Positions 41,451 to 48,362 of a DNA stretch of 64,000 nucleotides are shown here, one piece after another. The notes below the pieces were generated by a model that ran no database searches, had not been told where the DNA came from, and was given only the letters and a program-made list of their open reading frames with translations. Both the position numbers and the translations under genes were made by a program. Every line of letters begins with the position of its first letter. The first letter of the stretch is position 1. This DNA comes from CAZXGD01 sp046350455 (GTDB lineage Bacteria > Planctomycetota > Phycisphaerae > Phycisphaerales > SM1A02), in contig JAXMAM010000002.1 of NCBI GenBank assembly GCA_046350455.1, positions 62,001-126,000 of the forward strand, given 5' to 3'.

Positions 41451-41948
41451 ATGTTGCAAACCGCCCGAATTCGAAGCGTCATTCAGATCACTTGCGCTGC
41501 GGCTCTTGCCTGCCTGTGCGTGCTGATCACGGTCTCGCATTATAAGGCAATGCTCCTGCTTGTCCCGCTTGGCGTCAATGACTGGGTTCTTTGCGTGTGG
41601 GTATCGGAAGGACGGATAAGGTCTGAGTATGGACAATGGAGTGGCAAGGCCATTGAGTTGGCTACTTACCCTACCTCTTTCGATGAGTACACACCAGGCA
41701 TGGCTGTCATGCTCTCGTGGTGCGATCGCTCCTTGGGTGCATTCGAAATGTCGGCGCTCTTCCTCGCCGCTCCATGCGTGGCCGCTTTCATTTGGGTTGC
41801 CATGATCCGCAGGCGTGTTCGTCTGAACAATCTATGCCCGAATTGCCAATATCAAATGCTTGGCCAATCCCGTTGCGCTGAATGCGGATCAACGCTCCCT
41901 TTAAGGATGACAAATGGCACGCGTGCCGCGCGCGATGCCACCAACTAG
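41451..41948 (+). CDS. Membrane protein with C-terminal zinc ribbon (island family, copy 4, short)
   Basis: A 165-aa protein. TM1 is IQITCAAALACLCVLITVS, a short outer region of about 60 residues follows (VCVWVSEGRIRSEYGQW), TM2 is MSALFLAAPCVAAFIWVAM, and the basic linker RRRVRLNN leads to the ribbon CPNCQYQMLGQSRCAECG. It is the smallest of the five family members and lacks the GWP motif of the outer domain. It sits 48 bp after IS relic B and is on the opposite strand to copies 1-3. Confidence 0.68.
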   Translation: MLQTARIRSVIQITCAAALACLCVLITVSHYKAMLLLVPLGVNDWVLCVWVSEGRIRSEYGQWSGKAIELATYPTSFDEYTPGMAVMLSWCDRSLGAFEMSALFLAAPCVAAFIWVAMIRRRVRLNNLCPNCQYQMLGQSRCAECGSTLPLRMTNGTRAARDATN

Positions 41949-42073
41949 CAGGCCGCTAAGAAATCCCTTGTCCGCGGGCGGCGGTCGCGACCCACGCGCA
42001 TCTGGGGCGTAGAGGTTGTCATCTCACCCACGCAAGGAGGCGTAGCGATGCGAGGACGGGTCGACCGGCAGGC

Positions 42074-42446
42074 TGGTCTTACCGGAAAAATGTGGACACG
42101 TGTATGCATGTAGCATGACTGCATAGAAGGAGCAGCATCACTTGGCCGAGATCAGGACGTACCCCCAGGAGTTCAGGGACTCAGCGGTGCAGATGGTGAA
42201 GGACCGCTACGACAACGCGATGGCCGCTTCGCTTTTCTCCACCCAGGAGAGGGAGCTCGCCCATCGCGAGAAATGTAGGGACCGCGCTGAGGCTCGGGCG
42301 GCAGTCTTTCAACGGATCCGAACCACTACCAACGCACATGCCTGCGCAGGGCAGCGAGCCACCTCAGCCCCGCGCAGTTCGAGGACGGGCACCACGGAAT
42401 AGGATGACTCGAACTATCGTGAGACCATTCTGGATGGGCGTCACCA
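42074..42446 (+). mobile_element. IS3-type relic C, internally deleted (MITE-like)
   Basis: Left repeat TGGTCTTACCGGAAAAATGT (from 42074); right repeat at 42419-42446 (GTGAGACCATTCTGGATGGG onward). Between them the first codons of orfA (AEIRTYPQEFRDSAVQMVKDR) run directly in frame into the end of orfB (YDNAMAASLFSTQERELAHR, then RAEARAAVFQRI). About 900 bp of a normal IS3 element are gone, leaving 373 bp with both ends. This is the structure of a non-autonomous derivative that a related transposase could still move. Confidence 0.72.
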
Positions 42447-42479
42447 AGATTGGGCAATCACGCTGGTAGGGAGGTTCTG

Positions 42480-43139
42480 ATGAGTCCTGTTGATCTGTCG
42501 CGTCGTATTCTTGCGTGTGGTGCTGCCGCCGTTTGTGCAGCACTGATGTCTGGGTGCAGTGGAGTGTCGGCGACGTCCGTGGAAGGCGCGCGAGCACTCA
42601 GCGTTGCTGCGAAAGACGATGACGGGAGTGCTGCGGAGGCTTTGGAACCGGTTGATCTTCTCTTTACCTACGACGTCGGCTTCGTGTCTCCAGACGCCCC
42701 TAGATTTATGGAGCCGCGTCGCCTTTCTCGGGGAGCGGTACTCGAGATATTGAGCAGGCGTCTTCCCAGCGCCGATGAACTGCGCCCGAACGACAGCTTC
42801 CTGTCTGTGATCGAGCGAGTCGCCGGCCGCCCGGTGGTGTGGTTGATTCCAAATAGAGCGGATGGCGCTAACGAAGACTGTCTTTCGGGAGCGCAGATGC
42901 AAGCACGCCTCTCAGACCCGTCGAAGTTGGACCGCGAGGCGTATGCGGAGGATTTCGGTGGACGCCCCTTGTCGGCCTTCCTCATGAAGGGGTTGCTCTT
43001 GGATGAAGTGATGAAGTCTTGCAGTCGCGGCAGTCTATTGCTCGTTCCGCCGGCGACTGGAGCTGATGCGGCTCCATGTGCGCTCTTTCTAGAGGATGCC
43101 ATCGTCATCCTTTGGCTTCCGGTCACGATTGACAAGTAG
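42480..43139 (+). CDS. Predicted lipoprotein
   Basis: A 219-aa protein from ATG 42480, which has GGGAGG just upstream. The signal ends in a clear lipobox (AAVCAALMSGC). The mature part starts disordered (SGVSATSVEGARALSVAAKD), then a compact domain: LLFTYDVGFVSPDAP, LSRGAVLEILSRRLPSADE, VVWLIPNRAD, and it ends DAIVILWLPVTIDK. I recognise no family. The strand/helix alternation suggests a small alpha/beta fold. It starts 33 bp after IS relic C, whose right end may provide part of its promoter region. Confidence 0.65.
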   Translation: MSPVDLSRRILACGAAAVCAALMSGCSGVSATSVEGARALSVAAKDDDGSAAEALEPVDLLFTYDVGFVSPDAPRFMEPRRLSRGAVLEILSRRLPSADELRPNDSFLSVIERVAGRPVVWLIPNRADGANEDCLSGAQMQARLSDPSKLDREAYAEDFGGRPLSAFLMKGLLLDEVMKSCSRGSLLLVPPATGADAAPCALFLEDAIVILWLPVTIDK

Positions 43140-43346
43140 AACAAGAAGACATCGAAACCTGGGCGGAAGCGAGCTACGTAACATCATGAGCGTGTCCAAT
43201 GGAGCAGGGGAACTCCAACGGATCTGCGCCAGCTTCGCCACCGCAGATGCACGAGATGCCTGCCGCGATGAGATCACCCATGGGGAATGCGGTACACAGC
43301 AAAGCTGGACCGAGCACTGCCAAAAGGCTCAGGAGTATTCGAACAA

Positions 43347-44249
43347 GTGAGGTTGATGCTGAAGGATCACCAGGCGCGGCGTGTCGCGAGGGCTCTGGGG
43401 CAAGGTCTGTTGTTCTCGTTGGGCACAGCGCTGGTGGGATGGTTGACCGGAGTTGCCTTGCTGCAGTTCGACCCTTCCCCCGCCATTGGAGTGGAGATGG
43501 GATCCACTCGGCAACAGCTGTGCTCGGGGTGGCTGGGCGATCCGGGTTACGCCGGCCTGAGAATCCAGGTGGCGGCTTACCGGCGGGTGGTGCTCGCGCG
43601 AAACCCGTATTGGCCTGTTCCAGGCAGCAGTCAGGGGGAGCACTTTGAGCTCCTCCCTGGCACTCCTCGGCGAGCGGACGAGTCAGCCGAGGAGTTCGAC
43701 AGTCGCGTCAAGGTGAGCGCGTTGGCACTTGTCGATCGCCATAGTTATGTCCTTGTCGTACAACGATATGCTGCGGGCGTAGCAAAGGCACATCCATGCG
43801 CGGGCACGGTGCCCGACTGGTGCATTCAACTCGATGGCAAGATCCAGGGTCGCCGCTGCATGAGCATTACGGATGGCATCGGTTGGCCAGTGGCAATGCT
43901 GACGGGCGGGATGGTGTATTCCATTCAGAGTGATGTGTGTGATCGGCCGTTGCTCGAGATGCGCGGAGCCTCGTTGCTGCATGCCGAAGAAGAGTGGTCG
44001 GGTCACCATGTCCCTCGAAGCCCACTGCCGTGGGATGTGTACTTGATTCCATTCCGACCACACTGGATTGGGATCGTGGTTGACGTTGGCTTCTGGAGCG
44101 CCTTGGCTGGAGTCATTCCCTGGTGCGTTCAGAGTATTCGCACGCATGCGCGGAGAAGTGTGGGCAAGTGTCCGCGTTGTGGTTACAGACTCCGTGAAGG
44201 CGGCGTGCTGAAGTGTCCGGAGTGCGGATTAGATCCGTGGGAGATGTAA
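43347..44249 (+). CDS. Membrane protein with C-terminal zinc ribbon (island family, copy 5)
   Basis: About 300 aa; possible starts are ATG 43287, GTG 43347 (AGGAG 11 nt upstream, preferred) and ATG 43356. TM1 is LLFSLGTALVGWLTGVALL. The outer domain contains SITDGIGWPVAMLTGGMVYS, then LIPFRPHWIGIVVDVGFWS leads into TM2. The C-terminus is the ribbon CPRCGYRLREGGVLKCPECG followed by LDPWEM. GIGWPVAMLTG and the IPFRP...GI-VD-GFWSAL element align with copies 2 and 3, making this the fullest example of the family outer domain. Role unknown. Confidence 0.7.
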   Translation: MRLMLKDHQARRVARALGQGLLFSLGTALVGWLTGVALLQFDPSPAIGVEMGSTRQQLCSGWLGDPGYAGLRIQVAAYRRVVLARNPYWPVPGSSQGEHFELLPGTPRRADESAEEFDSRVKVSALALVDRHSYVLVVQRYAAGVAKAHPCAGTVPDWCIQLDGKIQGRRCMSITDGIGWPVAMLTGGMVYSIQSDVCDRPLLEMRGASLLHAEEEWSGHHVPRSPLPWDVYLIPFRPHWIGIVVDVGFWSALAGVIPWCVQSIRTHARRSVGKCPRCGYRLREGGVLKCPECGLDPWEM

Positions 44250-44282
44250 CAGCGTGGGGATTGCCCCGCAGTCTCTAGTGAG

Positions 44283-44307
44283 TGGTCTTACCCATCCAGA
44301 ACGGACG
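44283..44307 (+). repeat. Orphan IS3-type terminal repeat
   Basis: TGGTCTTACCCATCCAGAAC closely matches the left ends of relics B and C and the inverted right ends, but no matching partner or transposase sequence follows before the tRNA gene. It probably marks a deleted element. Confidence 0.55.
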
Positions 44308-44441
44308 TGGCGTCTCGGCGGGTTGCGTTGCGTGACAGGGTGACGTTGAACGGTCTGATGGCAACCCCGGTGAACTCATCGAGTCAAAGTCGAAGCTCTC
44401 GTTCCGCTTGAGAAAGCACGGGAGAAGCTCGAATTCACCAA

Positions 44442-44526
44442 TGGCCCCGGTGGGAATCGAACCCACACGCCCGTTTCCAGGCCGCGGATTTTAAGTCCGC
44501 TGCGTCTGCCGTTCCGCCACAGGGCC
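44442..44526 (-). tRNA. tRNA-Leu (TAA anticodon)
   Basis: 85 nt on the minus strand. The acceptor stem GGCCCTG pairs with CGGGGCC (one T-G pair), followed by discriminator A. The D-arm is GCGG...CGC with GGCAGA; the anticodon stem GCGGA/TCCGC encloses a loop with TAA; the long variable arm is typical of Leu; the T-arm is GTGGG/CCCAC around TTCGATT. CCA is not encoded. The gene marks the right edge of the low-GC island. Confidence 0.95.
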
Positions 44527-44560
44527 GCGCGCAGTGTAGAGACGTGCGCGGCCGCCGCTG

Positions 44561-46600
44561 TCACACGCTCCAGTTGCCCAACAGCAGGCCCAAGTCAGTG
44601 CCGTTCACCACGCCGTCGCGGTTCAAGTCTGCAGCGCCGCCCGCGTTCTCCCACGCGCCCAGCAGCAGGCCAAGGTCGGTGCCGTTCACCACGCCGTCGC
44701 CATCCAGGTCTCCCACCAGCGGAGCAATGCCAAGGTACAGGAACGCAGCACCTTCGTCGCCATCGGGGGCGTCGTAGTAGGGCGCGCCCACCAGCACGTC
44801 GGCCACGCCATCGCCGTTCACATCGCCAGCCGAGGCCACCGCACCGCCAAACCACGCGCCAGTCTGGTTGGACTCTGCCGTCCACGAAGGGTCCTGCCCA
44901 AGCCCAGAGCGCGAACCGGAATACACCAGCGCGCGGCCTTCGTTCACCTGGCCGTTGTCCCAGCTCCACTGGCCCACGATCACGTCGTCAAAGCCGTCGT
45001 TGTCCACGTCGCCAGCACCAGCCACAGACGAACCAGCGTTCGACCCCACCTGCACGCCGCGCATGCTCCACTGCGCAGAGGGCGACACGCCGCCCGCATG
45101 GCCCAGGAAGACAAAGGCCATGCCTTCATCCACGTTGGGCTGGTCTGCCAGATAGGCGCCCACCACCACGTCTGCGTAGCCATCGCCATTCACGTCGCCA
45201 GCACAGGCCACGCTGTTGCCCATGCGGGCGCCAGCCTGGTTGGATTCCGCGCTCCACACAGGCGTGGTGCTGATGCCAGTGGGCGTGCCCAGGTAGACCC
45301 ACACGCGGCCTTCGTCATTCTGTCCGTTGTCGTACTCCGGCGCTCCCACGATGATGTCGGCGCGGCCATCGCCGTTCACATCACCAGCGCTGGCCACCGC
45401 AGCCCCCAAATGCGCGTCATTCTGGTTGCTCTCCAGGATCGCCACCGAGGTGGTGCTGAGACCGCTGGCCTTGCCTAGGTAGACGTAGACGCCGCCTTCG
45501 TTGGACTGCACCTTGCTGTAGCGGGATGCACCCACCAGCACGTCCGCGTAGCCATCTCCATTCACGTCTCCAGCGCCTGCTACCGCGATGCCCATGCTGG
45601 CGCCTGCCTGATTGCTCTCCACCTGCCACGACGGGCTGGCGCTCAGGCCGTTGGCAGAGCCCAGATACAGGAACGCAGCGCCCTCGTTGTCCTGGCCGTT
45701 GTCCCACGCGGCAGCGCCCACGATCACGTCGTCGTAGCCGTCGTGGTTGACGTCGCCAGCGCTGGACACGCTGATGCCAAACCAGCAGTACGACTGCGCC
45801 ACCGACAGCGTGCGCGCTGGCGTGATGGACAGGCCAGCGGCCGAACCCATGTACACCAGCACCACGCCGCTGCCAACCGCCGCGCCATCGCGGAAGGGAA
45901 CGCCCATCAGCACGTCTGCATAGCCATCGCCGTTCACGTCGCCAGCAGAGGCCACGCTGTAGCCAGCGTTGGCCACCACCTGGTTGCCTTCGGCCATCCA
46001 TGCGGGGCTGCTGGCCAGCGGGTCAATCTCAACGGGGTACACCGCGTTGGCGTCGTCCACCACCACGCGCAGCTGGTGCGCAGCGCCTTCCATGTGCGCT
46101 GGCAGCGCGTGGCCGCGCGCGTCGCGCACCAGCAGCTCGCCCAGGTCCACCGCGCACGCACCGCCTGCTGTGCAGAGCGTGGCGTGCTGACCGCCAGCAT
46201 CCACAGACACGGTCAGCGTGCCGCGCACGGCTATCTCCACCCGCAGGGGGCCAGTGCCTGGCGCAGCGCGCTGCACGGTGAAGCCCTGCTTGAGCCCGCG
46301 GGGCGTCTCCACGTACCACTCGCACAGGTCGCCACGCTCGTACCAAGTGCGGGTGCCGCTGGCCTGCGGCGAGGCTGGCGCTGTGCACACCAGCGCACCT
46401 TCGCGGCCCCACGCGTCCACGGTTACGCACGCTTGCCATGGCAGGGGACCGCTGCACGCCGGCTCCAGGGTCACGCTTTCACTGGTGAAAACGACGCGCT
46501 GGTTTCCAGCCTGCGCATGGGTCGCAGCCAAGAGTGTTGCGCCAGCGCACAAGATGAGGAAAGACAACGTGTTGGAGCGGCCAGCAAGCGTGGATGGCAT
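44561..46600 (-). CDS. Secreted seven-repeat FG-GAP propeller with dockerin-like tail
   Basis: A 679-aa exported protein (signal SFLILCAGATLLAATHAQA). A beta-rich N-domain (30-200) is followed by seven repeats of about 60 residues, each with an AGDVNGDGYADVLVGA-type Ca loop and a GxAxLYLG strand, as in integrin-alpha seven-bladed propellers. The C-terminus carries two dockerin-like EF-hands (GDLDGDGVVNGTDLGLLLG and DLNRDGVVNGTDLGLLLG). This tail recurs in the permuted peptidase at 33565-35643, so both may be handled or displayed the same way. The start ATG 46600 has TACCGT 6 nt upstream and no ribosome site. The role is likely adhesion or carbohydrate/protein binding. Confidence 0.85.
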   Translation of the reverse strand: MPSTLAGRSNTLSFLILCAGATLLAATHAQAGNQRVVFTSESVTLEPACSGPLPWQACVTVDAWGREGALVCTAPASPQASGTRTWYERGDLCEWYVETPRGLKQGFTVQRAAPGTGPLRVEIAVRGTLTVSVDAGGQHATLCTAGGACAVDLGELLVRDARGHALPAHMEGAAHQLRVVVDDANAVYPVEIDPLASSPAWMAEGNQVVANAGYSVASAGDVNGDGYADVLMGVPFRDGAAVGSGVVLVYMGSAAGLSITPARTLSVAQSYCWFGISVSSAGDVNHDGYDDVIVGAAAWDNGQDNEGAAFLYLGSANGLSASPSWQVESNQAGASMGIAVAGAGDVNGDGYADVLVGASRYSKVQSNEGGVYVYLGKASGLSTTSVAILESNQNDAHLGAAVASAGDVNGDGRADIIVGAPEYDNGQNDEGRVWVYLGTPTGISTTPVWSAESNQAGARMGNSVACAGDVNGDGYADVVVGAYLADQPNVDEGMAFVFLGHAGGVSPSAQWSMRGVQVGSNAGSSVAGAGDVDNDGFDDVIVGQWSWDNGQVNEGRALVYSGSRSGLGQDPSWTAESNQTGAWFGGAVASAGDVNGDGVADVLVGAPYYDAPDGDEGAAFLYLGIAPLVGDLDGDGVVNGTDLGLLLGAWENAGGAADLNRDGVVNGTDLGLLLGNWSV

Positions 46601-46606
46601 GTGCGG

Positions 46607-46612
46607 ACGGTA
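46607..46612 (-). promoter_or_regulatory. TANNNT box 6 nt before the FG-GAP/dockerin gene start
   Basis: TACCGT on the minus strand, exactly 6 nt before ATG 46600; the same hexamer as before the beta-barrel gene. Confidence 0.45.
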
Positions 46613-46708
46613 AGTCAGGAACCCGAGACACGCAATGGACCGGCACTGGTGGAGAGGCAACAGGCGTCCGAGAACTACCAGCCGACTCCCGCAGGCTGTC
46701 TGGCCCGC

Positions 46709-48154
46709 TCAGCCTGCTGTCTTCCGCGGAAGGCGCGTGATGTCCACGTCAGGCGGCGGGGGGCACGCTGCGTTCAGCCACTGGATGACCGCTGCCCAGC
46801 CAGCGCTCTCTTCGTCGTGCGGCAGGTAGCCGCGCACGGCGGTTACAGGGTCCCAGCCATCGTGGATGTGCGCGGTCAGCACGGGGTCCACCCGCTGGGC
46901 CTCCTTCACCTGCGCGATGTAGGTGTCTGGCGGAATCACCCCCGCCACCTTGCCATAGCCAGGCATGCGGCTGCCACCCACCATGCGCCACAGCCTGCGC
47001 TGGACCACCAGGTCCCGCGCAGCCAGAGTCAGCCACCTCCCCAGGCCGTGGTGCTGATGCGCGGGATGCACAAAGAGGTCTGCGCCATACAGCGTGTGGC
47101 CATTCGGGTCGTGGTCGGCAAAGGTGCCATGCGCGGTGAACTCATCCCAGGAGTCGTCCACATGGAAGTGGCGCAGCATGAGAAGGAGCGTGAAGTGCAC
47201 GCCCGCTACCTGGGAAGTAGGGGTGTGCTCCACCACAAACTGCCCCTGGGGAAAGCGCTCCAGATGCTGCGCCAGCTCCTCTGGCGTGTAGGGCGTCTCT
47301 GTGGGGTACACCATGGCGCAGATGGAAGAAATGGCTGGAATATCGCCCTGGCGCATGGGGCGCACGGCGTAGCCAGCTGGGATGGGTGGCGCAGCCCGCG
47401 CAGCAGCCAGCGGCAGCACCAGGGCTCTCAGCCAAGCTGCAAACGCAGGCTTCGGCACAGCAGCGCCTGCCGGATGCTGGTGCCAGGTGCCATCTGCCAG
47501 CAGCACGCGGCCAGCCACCTCGTCTGCGTCCATGGTCTCCAGCGGGTTGGCCACGATGGCATCCGCCCGTTTCTTGGCCAGCTTCTGGGCAGCAGAGGCC
47601 TCCAGTTCAGAGGCGTGTTCCAGCGCAAACCCCACCACATACTGGTCTGGCCGCGTCTGGCTGGCCAGCCCAGCCAGGATGTCCTGCGTGGGCACCAGGT
47701 CCAGGTGGAGCGGGCCGCTCTCCCGGCGCATCTTGCCAGCCAGCGGGGCGGCTGGCCGGTAGTCGGCCACTGCTGCCGCCATGATGAGAAGGTCATGCGC
47801 TGGCCAGGCTTCCTGCAGGGCCTTCAGCAGGCTCTCTGCGGTGGAAAATCGCCTGACATCTGTTGCCTGCTGCGGCACCAGGGCGCCTGGGCCCACCAGC
47901 GCTGTCACCTGACAGCCAGCTGCGGCAAAGGCCTCTGCGATCGCAGCCCCCATCCGCCCGCTGGACCGGTTGCCCAGGTAGCGCACCTCATCCAGTGGCT
48001 CGCGCGTGGGGCCGGTGGCTACCAGCACCCGCAAGGGCCGGCCAGGCGCAGGTGCGGTGGGGGTGCCCGGGGCAGCCGCACGTGCCGCCGCCGCTCGCAG
48101 GCTGGCTGCGCGCTGGCTCGCATCGCTCGGGGTGGTGGGCTTGGCTGGGTCCAT
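46709..48154 (-). CDS. coaB: Phosphopantothenoylcysteine synthetase (CoaB) fused to a GNAT acetyltransferase
   Basis: A 481-aa two-domain protein. Residues 40-255 are CoaB: VLVATGPTREPLDEVRYLGN, RSSGRMGAAIAEAFAAAG, AAAVADYRPA, the catalytic-loop Lys141 in GKMRRESGP and DAIVANPLE. CoaB joins phosphopantothenate with Cys during CoA synthesis. No CoaC flavodoxin-like domain is present, unlike the usual bifunctional Dfp. Residues 260-460 are a GNAT domain: VRPMRQGDIPAISSI, LYGADLFVHPAHQHHGLGRW with the acetyl-CoA loop, GGSRMPGY and a C-terminal RGYLPHDEESAGWA. That GNAT subtype is usually fused to nitrilase-like amidohydrolases. The frame crosses the junction without interruption. ATG 48154 is chosen because upstream codons lie in a hairpin-rich leader. 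It is divergent from pilB1. Confidence 0.88.
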   Translation of the reverse strand: MDPAKPTTPSDASQRAASLRAAAARAAAPGTPTAPAPGRPLRVLVATGPTREPLDEVRYLGNRSSGRMGAAIAEAFAAAGCQVTALVGPGALVPQQATDVRRFSTAESLLKALQEAWPAHDLLIMAAAVADYRPAAPLAGKMRRESGPLHLDLVPTQDILAGLASQTRPDQYVVGFALEHASELEASAAQKLAKKRADAIVANPLETMDADEVAGRVLLADGTWHQHPAGAAVPKPAFAAWLRALVLPLAAARAAPPIPAGYAVRPMRQGDIPAISSICAMVYPTETPYTPEELAQHLERFPQGQFVVEHTPTSQVAGVHFTLLLMLRHFHVDDSWDEFTAHGTFADHDPNGHTLYGADLFVHPAHQHHGLGRWLTLAARDLVVQRRLWRMVGGSRMPGYGKVAGVIPPDTYIAQVKEAQRVDPVLTAHIHDGWDPVTAVRGYLPHDEESAGWAAVIQWLNAACPPPPDVDITRLPRKTAG

Positions 48155-48362
48155 GGGTGAGATGGGCAGATTCTCGGCCCCCCGCATTGCGGGGACGGGC
48201 TGATCCGCGCATACTACGGAGCCCAGCAGGCCAGTCCGCCTGCTGGCAGCGGCGGGGCGCACCCTCTGGTGGGCAACCGGCTCAACGGTTGGTGCGAATG
48301 GTTCGTGTTGGCCCAGCGTTGGGTCTTGCCCCCTGCAAGGGGCGTTCGATCAGGAGGCCTCA
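48155..48362. promoter_or_regulatory. Hairpin-rich divergent leader between coaB-GNAT and pilB1
   Basis: A 208-bp gap with four perfect or near-perfect hairpins: CCCCGC/GCGGGG (48180-48194), CCAGCAGG/CCTGCTGG with an 8-nt loop (48223-48246), AACCG/CGGTT (48275-48290) and GCCCC/GGGGC (48328-48343). The last lies about 10 nt before the pilB1 ribosome site GGAGG. Candidate -10 motifs TACTA/TAGTAT lie near 48210. I could not match any known riboswitch class. Confidence 0.4.

Noticed and set aside
43186..43350. 54-aa frame before the fifth zinc-ribbon gene
   Set aside because: No ribosome site and no family character; most likely part of the upstream region of the next gene.
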